64,000 nucleotides of DNA, taken from the NCBI GenBank assembly GCA_900112785.1, contig FONB01000006.1, positions 62,001 through 126,000 on the forward strand, in the 5' to 3' direction. The notes under the pieces are model-generated. The model did not search any database. It was not told the origin of the DNA and saw only the letters and a program-made list of their open reading frames with translations. Shown here in pieces: positions 31,342 to 40,067 of this stretch. Origin of the DNA: Phytobacter palmae. GTDB taxonomy: Bacteria; Pseudomonadota; Gammaproteobacteria; Enterobacterales; Enterobacteriaceae. Each line of letters begins with the position of its first letter. Position 1 is the first letter of the stretch. A program made the translations under genes and the position numbers.

Positions 31342-32025
31342 ATGCGCCTGTTGTTAGTCGAAGATGAAGAAAAAACGTCAACCTATCTCTGCCGCGCGCT
31401 GGGTGAGTCTGGATTTATGGTAGATGTCTCTGCAGATGGCGCTGAAGGTCTTCATTACGCGCTGGAGTTCGACTACGACGCGATAATCCTTGATGTGATG
31501 TTGCCGGGAATGGATGGCTACCGGGTACTTGAAGGTGTGCGAGCAGCCAAACAGACTCCGGTGTTGATGCTTTCTGCACGGGGATCGGTCGAGGAGCGCG
31601 TCAAAGGGCTTCGTCTTGGCGCTGATGATTATCTTCCCAAGCCCTTTTCGCTTATTGAGCTGGTGGCGCGTATTCAGGCGCTGGTACGTCGCCGCTCTAA
31701 GGATGGCGCAGAGATCACCCAGTTACAAATTCACGATCTGCATCTCGACTTACTGTCTCGCTGGGTATTTCGCGCCGGAACGAGACTGGATCTAACCGCA
31801 AAAGAGTTTTCGCTATTGAGCCTTCTGGCCCGACATCAGGGTGAGATTCTTCCAAAGATGATGATTGCTGAGCAGGTATGGGACATGAATTTTGACAGTG
31901 ATGCCAACGTGGTTGAAGTCGCCATTAAACGTCTGCGCGCCAAAGTTGATGCCCCGTTCGACATTAAGTTACTTCATACCGTACGTGGCATGGGGTACGT
32001 CCTCGAAGTCCGGGCTAATAAATAA
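31342..32025 (+). CDS. OmpR-family response regulator (HprR/CusR-like)
   Basis: A 227-aa regulator: receiver domain with phospho-acceptor Asp51 (IILDVMLPG) and Lys100 (YLPKPF), then a winged-helix DNA-binding domain (about 130-222, LTAKEFSLLSLLARH). It groups by sight with the CusR/HprR set that respond to metals or oxidants at the envelope. The histidine kinase gene follows after 11 bases. Likely regulates the surrounding exported-enzyme genes. Confidence 0.88.
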   Translation: MRLLLVEDEEKTSTYLCRALGESGFMVDVSADGAEGLHYALEFDYDAIILDVMLPGMDGYRVLEGVRAAKQTPVLMLSARGSVEERVKGLRLGADDYLPKPFSLIELVARIQALVRRRSKDGAEITQLQIHDLHLDLLSRWVFRAGTRLDLTAKEFSLLSLLARHQGEILPKMMIAEQVWDMNFDSDANVVEVAIKRLRAKVDAPFDIKLLHTVRGMGYVLEVRANK

Positions 32026-32036
32026 AGGGGATAAGC

Positions 32037-33494
32037 ATGCTTAAGTGTTCCATCTCAGTCCATCTGGCGCTGATGTTTGCCCTATCCGCACTGCTGATTG
32101 TTTCCATTATCGGTATTCTGTTAAGAAGCTCCTTGCATGACTCTTTGCAAAAGCAGATGCACAACGAGCTGCGATTCCGGGAATCATTAATGAGTCCGTG
32201 GATCACCGCGCGAACCTCGGCTGACGGCTGGTCACTGCTTGCCAATAAATTCACCGTGTTAACCAATTCTGAAGGTGAACGCGTTCGCTACTGGATAGTG
32301 AGCGATAACCCACGCTTTAGCATGGGAGGAACACCACCGGTGGGTGTTCAGTGGTCTTCTTTACAGGAAGGCTTTAATAAAGTGCCCAGCGCATCAGAAG
32401 GTGCCTGCTCGCAGTTTCTGTTAGTTAAAACGATCCCCGCCAACGGTGAAAGGCCTGAGCTTCGCTATGTGGTTGCCATCGACTCCACGCCGTACATGGG
32501 CACACTCGATGCGTTCACGCGTACATTGCTGATCATTACCGCACTGGGCGTCGTGATTGTCGCCTTACTGGGATACGTCGTTTCAAGGATCGGTCTTCGT
32601 CCCGTTGGGGCGCTCAGTAAACAGGCCCGGCAACTCGCTCCCGGGGACCATGGTCAGCGCCTAAATACCGAAGCATTACCTGACGAATTACAGCAATTAG
32701 CATCATCTTTTAATGGCGTGCTGGAACGGCAAGAGGTCGCCTGGCGACAGCTCGAAAGCTTTAATGCCGATGTTGCGCATGAACTCCGGACTCCGCTGAC
32801 TAACCTGATCGGCCAGACGCAACTGGGGCTCTCGCGCCGCCGTTCATATGATGAACTGGAAGAGTTATTGGGTTCCAATCTGGAAGAAATTGAACGCATG
32901 ACGTCTATCGTTAACGACATGCTGTTCCTGTCCCATGCCCATGCGGGTGAACATGCGTCCCAGCTTACCCAGGTGTCCCTGCGGGAAGAAACCCTTAAAA
33001 CAGCAGAGTATGTGGAACCCTCTTTTGCTGAAAAACAGCTTTCGCTGAATATCCAGGGCGACGTCACCGCGCACATCGACCGACGACTATTCCACCGCTC
33101 ACTGGCAAATTTACTGGAAAATAGCGCAAGACACTCACCCTCCAACAGCACGATTACGGTGCGCTTAAGCGAAAAAGGTCATCAGGCATGTGTTGAAGTT
33201 TCAAACCCGGGCGATCCGATAGCACCTAAGCACTTACACCGGCTTTTCGAGCGGTTCTATCGCGTTGATACCTCCAGAGCCAGGAGTGATACCCATCACG
33301 GACTGGGTTTATCCATCGTGCGTGCCGTCGCCATCATGCACAGGGGAAATGTCCTTGCGCGGAGTGAAGGTGGCATCAATACATTTGGCCTCACCTTTGC
33401 GATGCTACCAAATAAAGTGGTCAGCAATACTCGCTCAGAGACTGAGCCTGTCCCTGGATTAACTGACAGAAGTGTCAGTGGATCGTCAGCCTGA
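32037..33494 (+). CDS. Sensor histidine kinase (HprS/CusS-like)
   Basis: Inner-membrane kinase of 485 aa. TM1 is about residues 8-30 and TM2 about 162-184, with a periplasmic sensor between. HAMP follows, then DHp with His248 (FNADVAHELRTPL), and HATPase with N (NLLENSARHS) and G boxes (HHGLGLSIVRAV). The periplasmic part has a single cysteine (Cys124, EGACSQF) and several methionines, residues used for oxidant sensing in HprS-type kinases; whether that holds here is unknown. Partner of the response regulator just upstream. Confidence 0.88.
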   Translation: MLKCSISVHLALMFALSALLIVSIIGILLRSSLHDSLQKQMHNELRFRESLMSPWITARTSADGWSLLANKFTVLTNSEGERVRYWIVSDNPRFSMGGTPPVGVQWSSLQEGFNKVPSASEGACSQFLLVKTIPANGERPELRYVVAIDSTPYMGTLDAFTRTLLIITALGVVIVALLGYVVSRIGLRPVGALSKQARQLAPGDHGQRLNTEALPDELQQLASSFNGVLERQEVAWRQLESFNADVAHELRTPLTNLIGQTQLGLSRRRSYDELEELLGSNLEEIERMTSIVNDMLFLSHAHAGEHASQLTQVSLREETLKTAEYVEPSFAEKQLSLNIQGDVTAHIDRRLFHRSLANLLENSARHSPSNSTITVRLSEKGHQACVEVSNPGDPIAPKHLHRLFERFYRVDTSRARSDTHHGLGLSIVRAVAIMHRGNVLARSEGGINTFGLTFAMLPNKVVSNTRSETEPVPGLTDRSVSGSSA

Positions 33495-33559
33495 CGACAT
33501 TTCACCCCCATTAAAATCATCGCAGGTTCCCTCCTTCATCCTTGATAAGGACGTTTCGC

Positions 33560-34039
33560 ATGATCAGAAATTTGCATTACATCGGGATGTTACTACCTCT
33601 ATTTACGTTTTCATCATGGGCTGCGGAGCAAGATTCCTCTGCCCATATCATCCCCGCAGGAAGTCAGACCACGGTGTATGGGTCAACTGAGAACTTTACC
33701 GGTCGCGTCCGGGTTGATCCCCTCTTCAAACCTGATAACGACATCAGTGTTTCCGGGGCTTATGTCACCTTTGAACCTGGTGCTCGTTCCGCCTGGCATA
33801 CGCATCCGGCAGGTCAGCGGCTGATTGTGACCTCGGGTGTTGGGCTCACCCAACAAGAAGGCCAGCCGGTGCAGGTTATCCGCGCCGGTGACGTTGTCTC
33901 TTGCCCGGCGGGGGTCAAACACTGGCACGGGGCGGCACCCGGCAGCGCGATGACGCATCTGGCGATAACCGGGATTGTGGAAGGCAAAAACGTTAACTGG
34001 ATGGAGAAAGTGACAGATGAACAATACCACGCCCATTAA
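33560..34039 (+). CDS. Exported cupin, (R)-mandelonitrile-lyase-like
   Basis: A 159-aa single-domain cupin with a Sec signal (MIRNLHYIGMLLPLFTF...WAA). The ATG at 33560 follows AAGGA; an upstream TTG is less likely. Metal ligands H-x-H-x3-Q (WHTHPAGQ) and the later His of KHWHGAAP match those of small manganese cupins, including the hydroxynitrile lyase of Granulicella, so a carbonyl-type lyase chemistry is possible. Its end overlaps the CMD gene by 23 bases. A paralogue is at 49788, also next to a CMD gene. Confidence 0.85.
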   Translation: MIRNLHYIGMLLPLFTFSSWAAEQDSSAHIIPAGSQTTVYGSTENFTGRVRVDPLFKPDNDISVSGAYVTFEPGARSAWHTHPAGQRLIVTSGVGLTQQEGQPVQVIRAGDVVSCPAGVKHWHGAAPGSAMTHLAITGIVEGKNVNWMEKVTDEQYHAH

Positions 34040-34778
34040 AGCATTAGCGGCAGCGGTACTGCTGACCTTTGGTTTTGGTCTCACGGCACATGCTGCACCC
34101 GTCAATAAAGGAGCCTCAGAAATGAACCACGAACAAAAGGTTTCAGATACGCTGACAGCCAGCCAACAGGCCATCCCGTTGATTGCGGCATCGATGGCCA
34201 GCAGTCAGATGGATAAGCTGAATGCAGCCCTGAATCAGGGTCTTGATGCAGGACTCACGATAAACGAAACCAAAGAGATTCTCGTCCAGCTTTATGCCTA
34301 TACGGGCTTCCCCCGTAGCCTGAATGCACTTAGTGAACTGATAAAGGTCGTCGAAGCACGTAAACAACGTGGCATCGAAGACGTTGAGGGTAAAGAACCG
34401 GTTGCCCCGATCCCTATCGGGGATGAGCTTCGCCGTGTCGGTACCGCAAACCAGACAAAAATCTCAGGCGCTCCCGTCCAGGGCCCGCTGTTTGATTTTG
34501 CCCCGGTGATTAACCAGTTCCTGCAAACGCACCTTTTCGGCGACATTTTCGCCCGCGATAACCTCGACTGGCAAAGCCGCGAGCTGGCAACGGTTGGCGC
34601 ATTAGCGGCCACGCCAGGCGTTGAAGCCCAGCTGTTATCGCATACACGAGCCAGCATGCGGGTCGGCCTGACGGCAGCGCAGCTGCGCCAGCTGGCACAG
34701 GTTCTGCGTGAACATGGCGAAAGTGATGCAGCAACGCGAGCTGAAAAGGCGCTGCAGCAGGCGCTCGCAAACAATTAG
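34017..34778 (+). CDS. Carboxymuconolactone-decarboxylase-like double-domain protein, exported form
   Basis: A 253-aa protein with a Sec signal (residues 1-27, ending AHAA) and two CMD repeats (about 60-120 and 175-245). It has no cysteine, so the AhpD-type peroxidase motif is absent and a redox role of that kind is unlikely. A second strong ribosome site (AAAGGAG) and ATG at 34122 sit just after the signal and could yield a cytosolic 218-aa form. It overlaps the preceding cupin gene and is followed after nine bases by the flavodoxin gene. True substrate unknown. Confidence 0.82.
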   Translation: MNNTTPIKALAAAVLLTFGFGLTAHAAPVNKGASEMNHEQKVSDTLTASQQAIPLIAASMASSQMDKLNAALNQGLDAGLTINETKEILVQLYAYTGFPRSLNALSELIKVVEARKQRGIEDVEGKEPVAPIPIGDELRRVGTANQTKISGAPVQGPLFDFAPVINQFLQTHLFGDIFARDNLDWQSRELATVGALAATPGVEAQLLSHTRASMRVGLTAAQLRQLAQVLREHGESDAATRAEKALQQALANN

Positions 34779-34787
34779 GAGTGGATT

Positions 34788-35372
34788 ATGGAGCATGATC
34801 CCAACCGCAGAATGTTAATCACCGCACTTGCCGGGCTGACGCTGGCGAACGTCTCTCTGGCATCGGCAGCCACCGGAACTGCAAATGTGCAGGGTAAAAG
34901 TCGTGTTCTGGTGGCGTACTTTTCCCGTAGCGGAAATACACGGGTGATTGCGGGCGTCATTCACCGCAGCCTGAATACAGATCTGTTTGAAATCGAACCG
35001 GCTACGCCTTATCCGAAAGACTATTTTCAGACCGTTGAACAGGCGAAAAAAGAGCGTGAGCGGGGAGTAAAACCGGTATTAAAAAATAGCGTTGCAGATA
35101 TCTCACGCTACGAGACCGTGTATTTAGGCTTTCCGATCTGGGGGACCAGCGTGCCGCCTGTAGTGCAAACCTTTCTCAGCAGCCACAACCTTGCGGGCAA
35201 ATTACTCATCCCCTTCATTACTCACGGTGGCTACGGTAAAGGAGACAGCGACGACATCCTTGCCAGTCTCGCCCCAACTGCGCATCGGGAAAAACCGCTG
35301 GTCATTGAATGCGACCAGGAGCGAAGAACCACTGAAACGGTAACAAGTTGGTTAGAGACAATTCGCAGTTAA
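34788..35372 (+). CDS. Flavodoxin with export signal
   Basis: A 194-aa protein. Residues 1-28 look like a Tat-type signal (NRRMLITALAGLTLANVSLASA); the mature part is a flavodoxin fold with the FMN phosphate loop FSRSGNT (near 45) and the flavin-stacking loop FPIWGTSVPP (near 107-116). Exported flavodoxins of this type are rare and the Tat route would suit a folded flavoprotein. It is tightly linked to the cupin-CMD pair. The electron donor in the periplasm is not evident. Confidence 0.85.
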   Translation: MEHDPNRRMLITALAGLTLANVSLASAATGTANVQGKSRVLVAYFSRSGNTRVIAGVIHRSLNTDLFEIEPATPYPKDYFQTVEQAKKERERGVKPVLKNSVADISRYETVYLGFPIWGTSVPPVVQTFLSSHNLAGKLLIPFITHGGYGKGDSDDILASLAPTAHREKPLVIECDQERRTTETVTSWLETIRS

Positions 35373-35479
35373 TCGTCTGCATTCATGAGTCTGCCAAATA
35401 AGGGCAATCAGGGGTGCTAAATAATTAACGCTGACTACTCAGATATGATTGAACGGCAAACATAACAGAGGATGTAATC

Positions 35480-36544
35480 TTGAAGACAATCTTAAAAACG
35501 CTGGCCATCTGCGTGATGGCGGGTGGCCTGATGGCTCAGTCGGTATACGCCGAGCCGCTGGTCATTCAGGAACAGGGAAGCTTTTCTGCTGGTGGCACTA
35601 TCATCACCGCACCAGGAACATTTGATGCGAAAAAGCCGCTGGATTCAGCTGGCCAAACCTGGCATGGCGATCATGCCTCAGTGTTCTACCAAATCCCGGA
35701 GAATCCGCATAAATACCCTATCGTCATGCTGCACGGCGCAGGTCAGTTCTCCCGTACCTGGGAAAGTACCCCGGATGGGCGCGAAGGGTTCCAGAATATA
35801 TTCCTGCGTCGCGGATTCTCAACCTATCTTGTCGATCAGCCGCGTCGGGGCAGCGCCGGACGCACGACTGTAGAAGTTACTGTTACGCCTAAGCCGGATG
35901 AACAGATGTGGTTTAATCAGTTCCGCGTTGGCGTGTGGCCAGAGTATTTTAAGGGCGTTCAGTTCTCTCACGACAAAGAAGCACTGAATCAGTATTTCCG
36001 TCAGATGACCCCAAATACCGGGCCGTTTGATATCAATGTTATCTCTGATGCGATGTCCGCCGTCGTGGATAAAACCGGCCCCGCTATCCTCTTCACCCAC
36101 TCTCAGGGTGGCGGACCAGGCTGGTATACGGCGATGAAAAACAACAAGGTCAAAGCCATTGTCGCCTTCGAGCCTGGCAGCAGCTTTGTCTTTCCGAAAA
36201 AAGAACTCCCAGCTCCTATGCCAAGCGCGTTCGACACGCTGAAGGGTGAGCCGGTGCCGATGGCGCAGTTTATGTCGCTGACCAAAATCCCGATTCTGAT
36301 TATTTACGGCGATAACATACCGGATAAACCTGTCGCCATGCCCGCGCAGGACAGCTGGCGCGTACGCCTTGCGATGGCGCGTGAGTGGCGTGACGTGGTG
36401 AACAAGCATGGCGGGGATGTGACGGTGACGCATCTGCCAGAAGTGGGAATCAAAGGGAATACCCACTTCCCGTTCTCTGATCTCAATAATGTGCAGATTG
36501 CTGATTTGGTGAGTCAGTTCCTGAAAGAAAAAAATCTGCAGTAG
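35480..36544 (+). CDS. Exported alpha/beta hydrolase (serine type)
   Basis: A 354-aa protein starting at TTG (GAGG eight bases before) with a Sec signal ending VYA-E. The oxyanion segment is MLHGAG (near 84-88), nucleophile Ser208 in THSQGGG, with a late His in KGNTHFPF. It resembles the family of secreted esterase-like hydrolases that act on small esters. It ends the plus-strand gene series begun at 30161 after a 107-bp gap and is convergent with the next aldo-keto reductase gene. Confidence 0.82.
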   Translation: MKTILKTLAICVMAGGLMAQSVYAEPLVIQEQGSFSAGGTIITAPGTFDAKKPLDSAGQTWHGDHASVFYQIPENPHKYPIVMLHGAGQFSRTWESTPDGREGFQNIFLRRGFSTYLVDQPRRGSAGRTTVEVTVTPKPDEQMWFNQFRVGVWPEYFKGVQFSHDKEALNQYFRQMTPNTGPFDINVISDAMSAVVDKTGPAILFTHSQGGGPGWYTAMKNNKVKAIVAFEPGSSFVFPKKELPAPMPSAFDTLKGEPVPMAQFMSLTKIPILIIYGDNIPDKPVAMPAQDSWRVRLAMAREWRDVVNKHGGDVTVTHLPEVGIKGNTHFPFSDLNNVQIADLVSQFLKEKNLQ

Positions 36545-36556
36545 AAAGAAGTCGTA

Positions 36557-36582
36557 TTGAGCCTTCATTATTGAAGGCTCAA
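36557..36582. terminator. Hairpin between convergent hydrolase and aldo-keto reductase genes
   Basis: TTGAGCCTTCA-TTAT-TGAAGGCTCAA, an 11-bp perfect stem centred between two stop codons. It has no long T run but fits a bidirectional terminator. Confidence 0.6.
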
Positions 36583-36596
36583 TACCAATATCAGCA

Positions 36597-37469
36597 TTAG
36601 CGATCGTGAATTTTCACACCAAGACAGCCACGCACAAATTCAGGGTTAAAGTGCTTCACGGCATCACCAACGTAGCCTAAATCGAGCGTGTTAATTTGTT
36701 CCATTTCACTCTCAGTCAATGCGAAATCCCAGATGGCAAAGTTCTCTTCAATACGTTCTTGACGGGTGGATTTAGGGATAACAGTGACACCACGCTGCAC
36801 ATTCCAGCGCAGGACAACCTGAGCAACTGTTTTTTTGTGAGTATCAGCTATTCGCTGCAGCATTTCATTTTCATAGGGCTTATGCCTTCCACCGCCTAAG
36901 GGGGCCCATGCTTCCGGCTGAACGTTGTAATACTTCATGGTTTCAAGTGCAGCAGGCTGCGCAAAGTAAGGATGCAATTCAACCTGATTCACCATTGGCC
37001 TGATTCTGACGGTTTCGCAGAAATTTGCTAATACATGAGCATAGAAATTGGACACCCCAATCGCCTTAAGCTTACCGGTATCATAGGCATCTTCCAGCGC
37101 TCGCCACGCGCTGAAGTAATCACGCATGGCCTGATGCAGTAAATAAAGGTCAAAATATTCCAGCCCTGATTTTTCTAACGACGCCTCAATCCCTGCTTTG
37201 GCCATATCGTAACTGGCCATGTCCTGTACCCATAGTTTTGAGGTAATAAATAGCTCTTCGCGGCTGCATAACCCTTCGGCAATGGCCTCGCGTACCGCGT
37301 CACCAACGGCATCTTCATTACCGTAAACTGCTGCGGTATCGATAAGGCGGTAGCCAGTACGAATAGCAGTCAATACTGACTGTTTACACTCTTCTTTATC
37401 TGTTACCTGAAAAACACCAAAACCTGCCATCGGCATTTTCAGGTTGTTGCTTAATAATGAATATTCCAC
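36597..37469 (-). CDS. Aldo-keto reductase, DkgA/AKR5-like
   Basis: A 290-aa cytosolic carbonyl reductase. The tetrad Asp44, Tyr49, Lys78, His112 (DTAAVYG, SKLW, LLHQ) and cofactor motif IPKSTRQERI are complete. Substrates of relatives include methylglyoxal and 2,5-diketogluconate. It is divergent from a LysR gene; the 220-bp gap contains GAAT-N4-ATTC at 37492, close to but not the same as the palindromes near 26.6 and 28.7 kb. Confidence 0.88.
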   Translation of the reverse strand: MEYSLLSNNLKMPMAGFGVFQVTDKEECKQSVLTAIRTGYRLIDTAAVYGNEDAVGDAVREAIAEGLCSREELFITSKLWVQDMASYDMAKAGIEASLEKSGLEYFDLYLLHQAMRDYFSAWRALEDAYDTGKLKAIGVSNFYAHVLANFCETVRIRPMVNQVELHPYFAQPAALETMKYYNVQPEAWAPLGGGRHKPYENEMLQRIADTHKKTVAQVVLRWNVQRGVTVIPKSTRQERIEENFAIWDFALTESEMEQINTLDLGYVGDAVKHFNPEFVRGCLGVKIHDR

Positions 37470-37689
37470 TATTTAATTCCTCTCCTGTATCTGAATAATC
37501 ATTCTAGAAGAAAAAGACAGGCGCGAGTAAGGCGCAAAATTTGATATGACTTATGCACGATTTTCATAAATTACGGCTCCCGAAAATCGATCAGCTTAAC
37601 GCCGTAAATTACCTATCCATTAAGTGCTCCTTCGCTATGCATTACGCTACACTACTCCATCACTCTCTTTTGGCAGTAAGGGGCACAGG

Positions 37690-38589
37690 TTGGCACGGGA
37701 AAACCTTAATGATTTAATGGCGTTTATAGTCGTCGCGCGTGAAAAGAGCTTTACCAAAGCAGCAGCGCATTTAGGCGTTTCACAATCAGCCCTCAGCCAT
37801 ACCATTCGAACCCTCGAATCCCGTCTTGGGATGAAACTTCTGACCCGCACCACGCGCAGTATTTCGTTAACCGATATAGGGCAATCCATGTTCGATGACC
37901 TCGGCCCTTATATCGATGGGATCCAGGGGCGATTACAGTCGCTGAAGGACCTCAACAGTAAAGCCGCCGGTACGGTACGTATATCAACGTCAGATTATGC
38001 GATTGGCTCTGTCATATGGCCCAAGCTTGAGCCACTACTCAAGGAATACCCGGATATTACTCTGGAGCTGATTGATGACTATGCGCTGACGGATATTGTC
38101 TCCGGCCGGTTTGATGCAGGAACGCGGCTCGGTGAGCAAATCTCTAATGGCATGATCTCCGTGCGTATCGGCCCGGATGTGCGCTTTGCCGTCGTCGGTT
38201 CTCCTGACTATTTTTCCCGCCACCCTTATCCGCTGCATCCTAACGATCTTATTGATCACAGCTGCATCAATCTTCGGTTTCCCACCCACGGTAATTTGTA
38301 TGTCTGGGAGTTCGAAAAAGAGGGAAAGAGCCTGAACGTCAAGGTCAGCGGTCAGCTGGTGTTTAGTCGTATCTATCAGAATTTACAGGCTGCCATAGAA
38401 GGATATGGGCTGGCACATGTTCCCCGTGATATAGCAGAGAAACAGCTCGCCCGCGGCGAACTGATCAGCGTCCTTGAAGACTGGTGTCCTTACTGGGATG
38501 GTTATTACATCTACTACCCGGAAAACAGAAATCATTCGAAAGCTTTCCAGCTCGTTATTGACGCGCTGCGCCACTACAAACATCCCTGA
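37690..38589 (+). CDS. LysR-family regulator (paralogue of 50425)
   Basis: A 299-aa regulator from a TTG start preceded by AAGGGG. The open frame extends 22 codons upstream from an ATG but that extension lacks family similarity. The N-terminal helix-turn-helix spans about residues 20-45 (SFTKAAAHLGVSQSALSHTI), followed by the effector domain. It closely parallels the regulator at 50425 throughout (shared GRFDAGTR/RFDAGVR, WEFEK, VLEDWC segments). Probably controls the divergent aldo-keto reductase gene. Confidence 0.85.
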   Translation: MARENLNDLMAFIVVAREKSFTKAAAHLGVSQSALSHTIRTLESRLGMKLLTRTTRSISLTDIGQSMFDDLGPYIDGIQGRLQSLKDLNSKAAGTVRISTSDYAIGSVIWPKLEPLLKEYPDITLELIDDYALTDIVSGRFDAGTRLGEQISNGMISVRIGPDVRFAVVGSPDYFSRHPYPLHPNDLIDHSCINLRFPTHGNLYVWEFEKEGKSLNVKVSGQLVFSRIYQNLQAAIEGYGLAHVPRDIAEKQLARGELISVLEDWCPYWDGYYIYYPENRNHSKAFQLVIDALRHYKHP

Positions 38590-38678
38590 ACAGGCCCTGG
38601 CAGGATTAACGACCTGTGACTCCTGGAAGAAAAAAGCCAGAACCTGTTCAGGTGCTGGCTTTTGCGAATCGTCAGCCG

Positions 38679-39470
38679 TCAGGCCTGGTTTCTGCCTGTA
38701 AATACCTCTTTAAATACGGGTAAAGCTGAGAAAATGTTTGGCCAGCCCGCCACAAAGGCCAGCTGTGTCAAGACCTCTGAGGCCTGAGTCTGGGTCAAAC
38801 CATTATCCATCGCCCGATTAAGATGATACGGCACTTGCGCCACTTGCCCGGCGGTAACCAGTGCGCTAACCGTTACCAGGCTTCGGTCCCGTGGTGCCAG
38901 ACCCGGCCGCAGCCATAGGTCAAGGAATAGTGCATCCGTGGTGTATTTCAGGACCCCCGGTGATACCTTGCCAAAGTTTGACTCAACCATCGTGGCACGT
39001 TGGTTTTCCGACGCTTTATCCAGAGGCAGGAAATCCACTTTATCCCCTGGCAAGGATGCCGTATCGATATGGCGGTGCGCAAAGACGTTGCGGGCAACCA
39101 GCGCCGCAGAGGTGGCGTTTGGCCAGCCAGCATAAAATGCCAGATGGGTAATAACCTCGGAGATTTCAGCGGGCTTCACGCCGCTATCCAGCGCCACGTT
39201 AAGGTAGTGCGGAAGCTCAGCCGTATCATTCCGACTGATGAGTGCTGCAATCGTGACCAGGCTGCGGTCGCGACGTGACAACTCCGGACGATTCCAGAGA
39301 TCTTTTTCAATAAATCGTTCAGCATACGCAGCCATAGCGGGTGCGACTTCAGCAACGGCGCCATGTGTATCTTTTTGTGTCATTTTCAAACTCCTGTTTT
39401 GCGTGGTTTGGGAAACGCATCCGCTCATCAATAACAGAGAAAGAATCGCCAGAAATGTCCTGCTTATCAT
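38679..39470 (-). CDS. Carboxymuconolactone-decarboxylase-like double-domain protein, lipoprotein form
   Basis: A 263-aa protein whose longest form has a lipobox LMSGC (Cys18) and so would be a lipoprotein. Two CMD repeats follow (each with LSRRDRSLVT / APRDRSLVT and AFYAGWPNA / AFVAGWPN). Apart from the lipobox it has no cysteine. An AGGAG ribosome site precedes an internal ATG at 39383, giving a 234-aa cytosolic form beginning at the mature domain; the upstream ATG also has a ribosome site (GGGAG). It is the closest paralogue of the protein at 49001. Confidence 0.82.
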   Translation of the reverse strand: MISRTFLAILSLLLMSGCVSQTTQNRSLKMTQKDTHGAVAEVAPAMAAYAERFIEKDLWNRPELSRRDRSLVTIAALISRNDTAELPHYLNVALDSGVKPAEISEVITHLAFYAGWPNATSAALVARNVFAHRHIDTASLPGDKVDFLPLDKASENQRATMVESNFGKVSPGVLKYTTDALFLDLWLRPGLAPRDRSLVTVSALVTAGQVAQVPYHLNRAMDNGLTQTQASEVLTQLAFVAGWPNIFSALPVFKEVFTGRNQA

Positions 39471-39494
39471 TCATTTTCTCCCGCCGAGTGACGA

Positions 39495-39965
39495 TTATTC
39501 CGTCAACAGTTCAAATCTGGCGCTGTAGGCATCAGGGTGGACGGGCAATGCATCTGGCTCATCTAATTGCCCAAGTTTCATTAAGCCAGACACATAGCTA
39601 TGGGATTTATAAAAAATAGCCAGATTTCCCCAAGGCGCATAAAGGGTTATATCGCCTTTTTTTGCTGACGTTCCTTCGGGTGAACCTTCGGTGGTCAACC
39701 GGGAAGGTAAGTCACTTATTTTCTCCTCCCCGGCATAATCTTTCAGTTGCAACGTAAGCGGTAATAAGGCCGCAAATTCTCGGCTCGCAGGAGAGTTATT
39801 CAGGGTCGCGGTAAGGGTTTTATCGTTAAGTATGATATTTATCTTCATTACATTTTCCTCTGTATTCCGCGCGCTCGCCGTAGCCGAAAACATGAATATC
39901 AGACCCAATATGCCCCATCCTGAAAATCTGGAAAATACACGTTGGTTTTTTGAATAAATAAACAT
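39495..39965 (-). CDS. Cyclophilin-like fold protein, exported
   Basis: About 156 aa from the ATG at 39965; the open frame begins at 39989 and the true start is unsure. A hydrophobic signal (GWGILGLIFMFSATASA) precedes a small beta-barrel domain of the cyclophilin-like type, with LLPLTLQLKDYAGEEK and GDITLYAPWGNLAIFY typical. An internal ATG at 39848 with AGAGGA upstream could start a signal-less form. Function unknown; these proteins often accompany aldo-keto reductase and flavodoxin genes. A paralogue is at 45211. Confidence 0.75.
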   Translation of the reverse strand: MFIYSKNQRVFSRFSGWGILGLIFMFSATASARNTEENVMKINIILNDKTLTATLNNSPASREFAALLPLTLQLKDYAGEEKISDLPSRLTTEGSPEGTSAKKGDITLYAPWGNLAIFYKSHSYVSGLMKLGQLDEPDALPVHPDAYSARFELLTE

Positions 39966-40067
39966 GAGGAGCCACTCGGACGACATCAATTGCGACTGTT
40001 TTTAAAAAAGACGCAGAGGTGTTGTGAAAGCGGTAGCCAACGCGCACTACCGCCTGTGTATTTGCGT

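Noticed and set aside
37492-37505. Third copy of the ATGAAT-N3-ATTCAT operator
   Set aside because: The half sites are spaced by four instead of three bases and lack the outer positions, so it is not counted as the same site.
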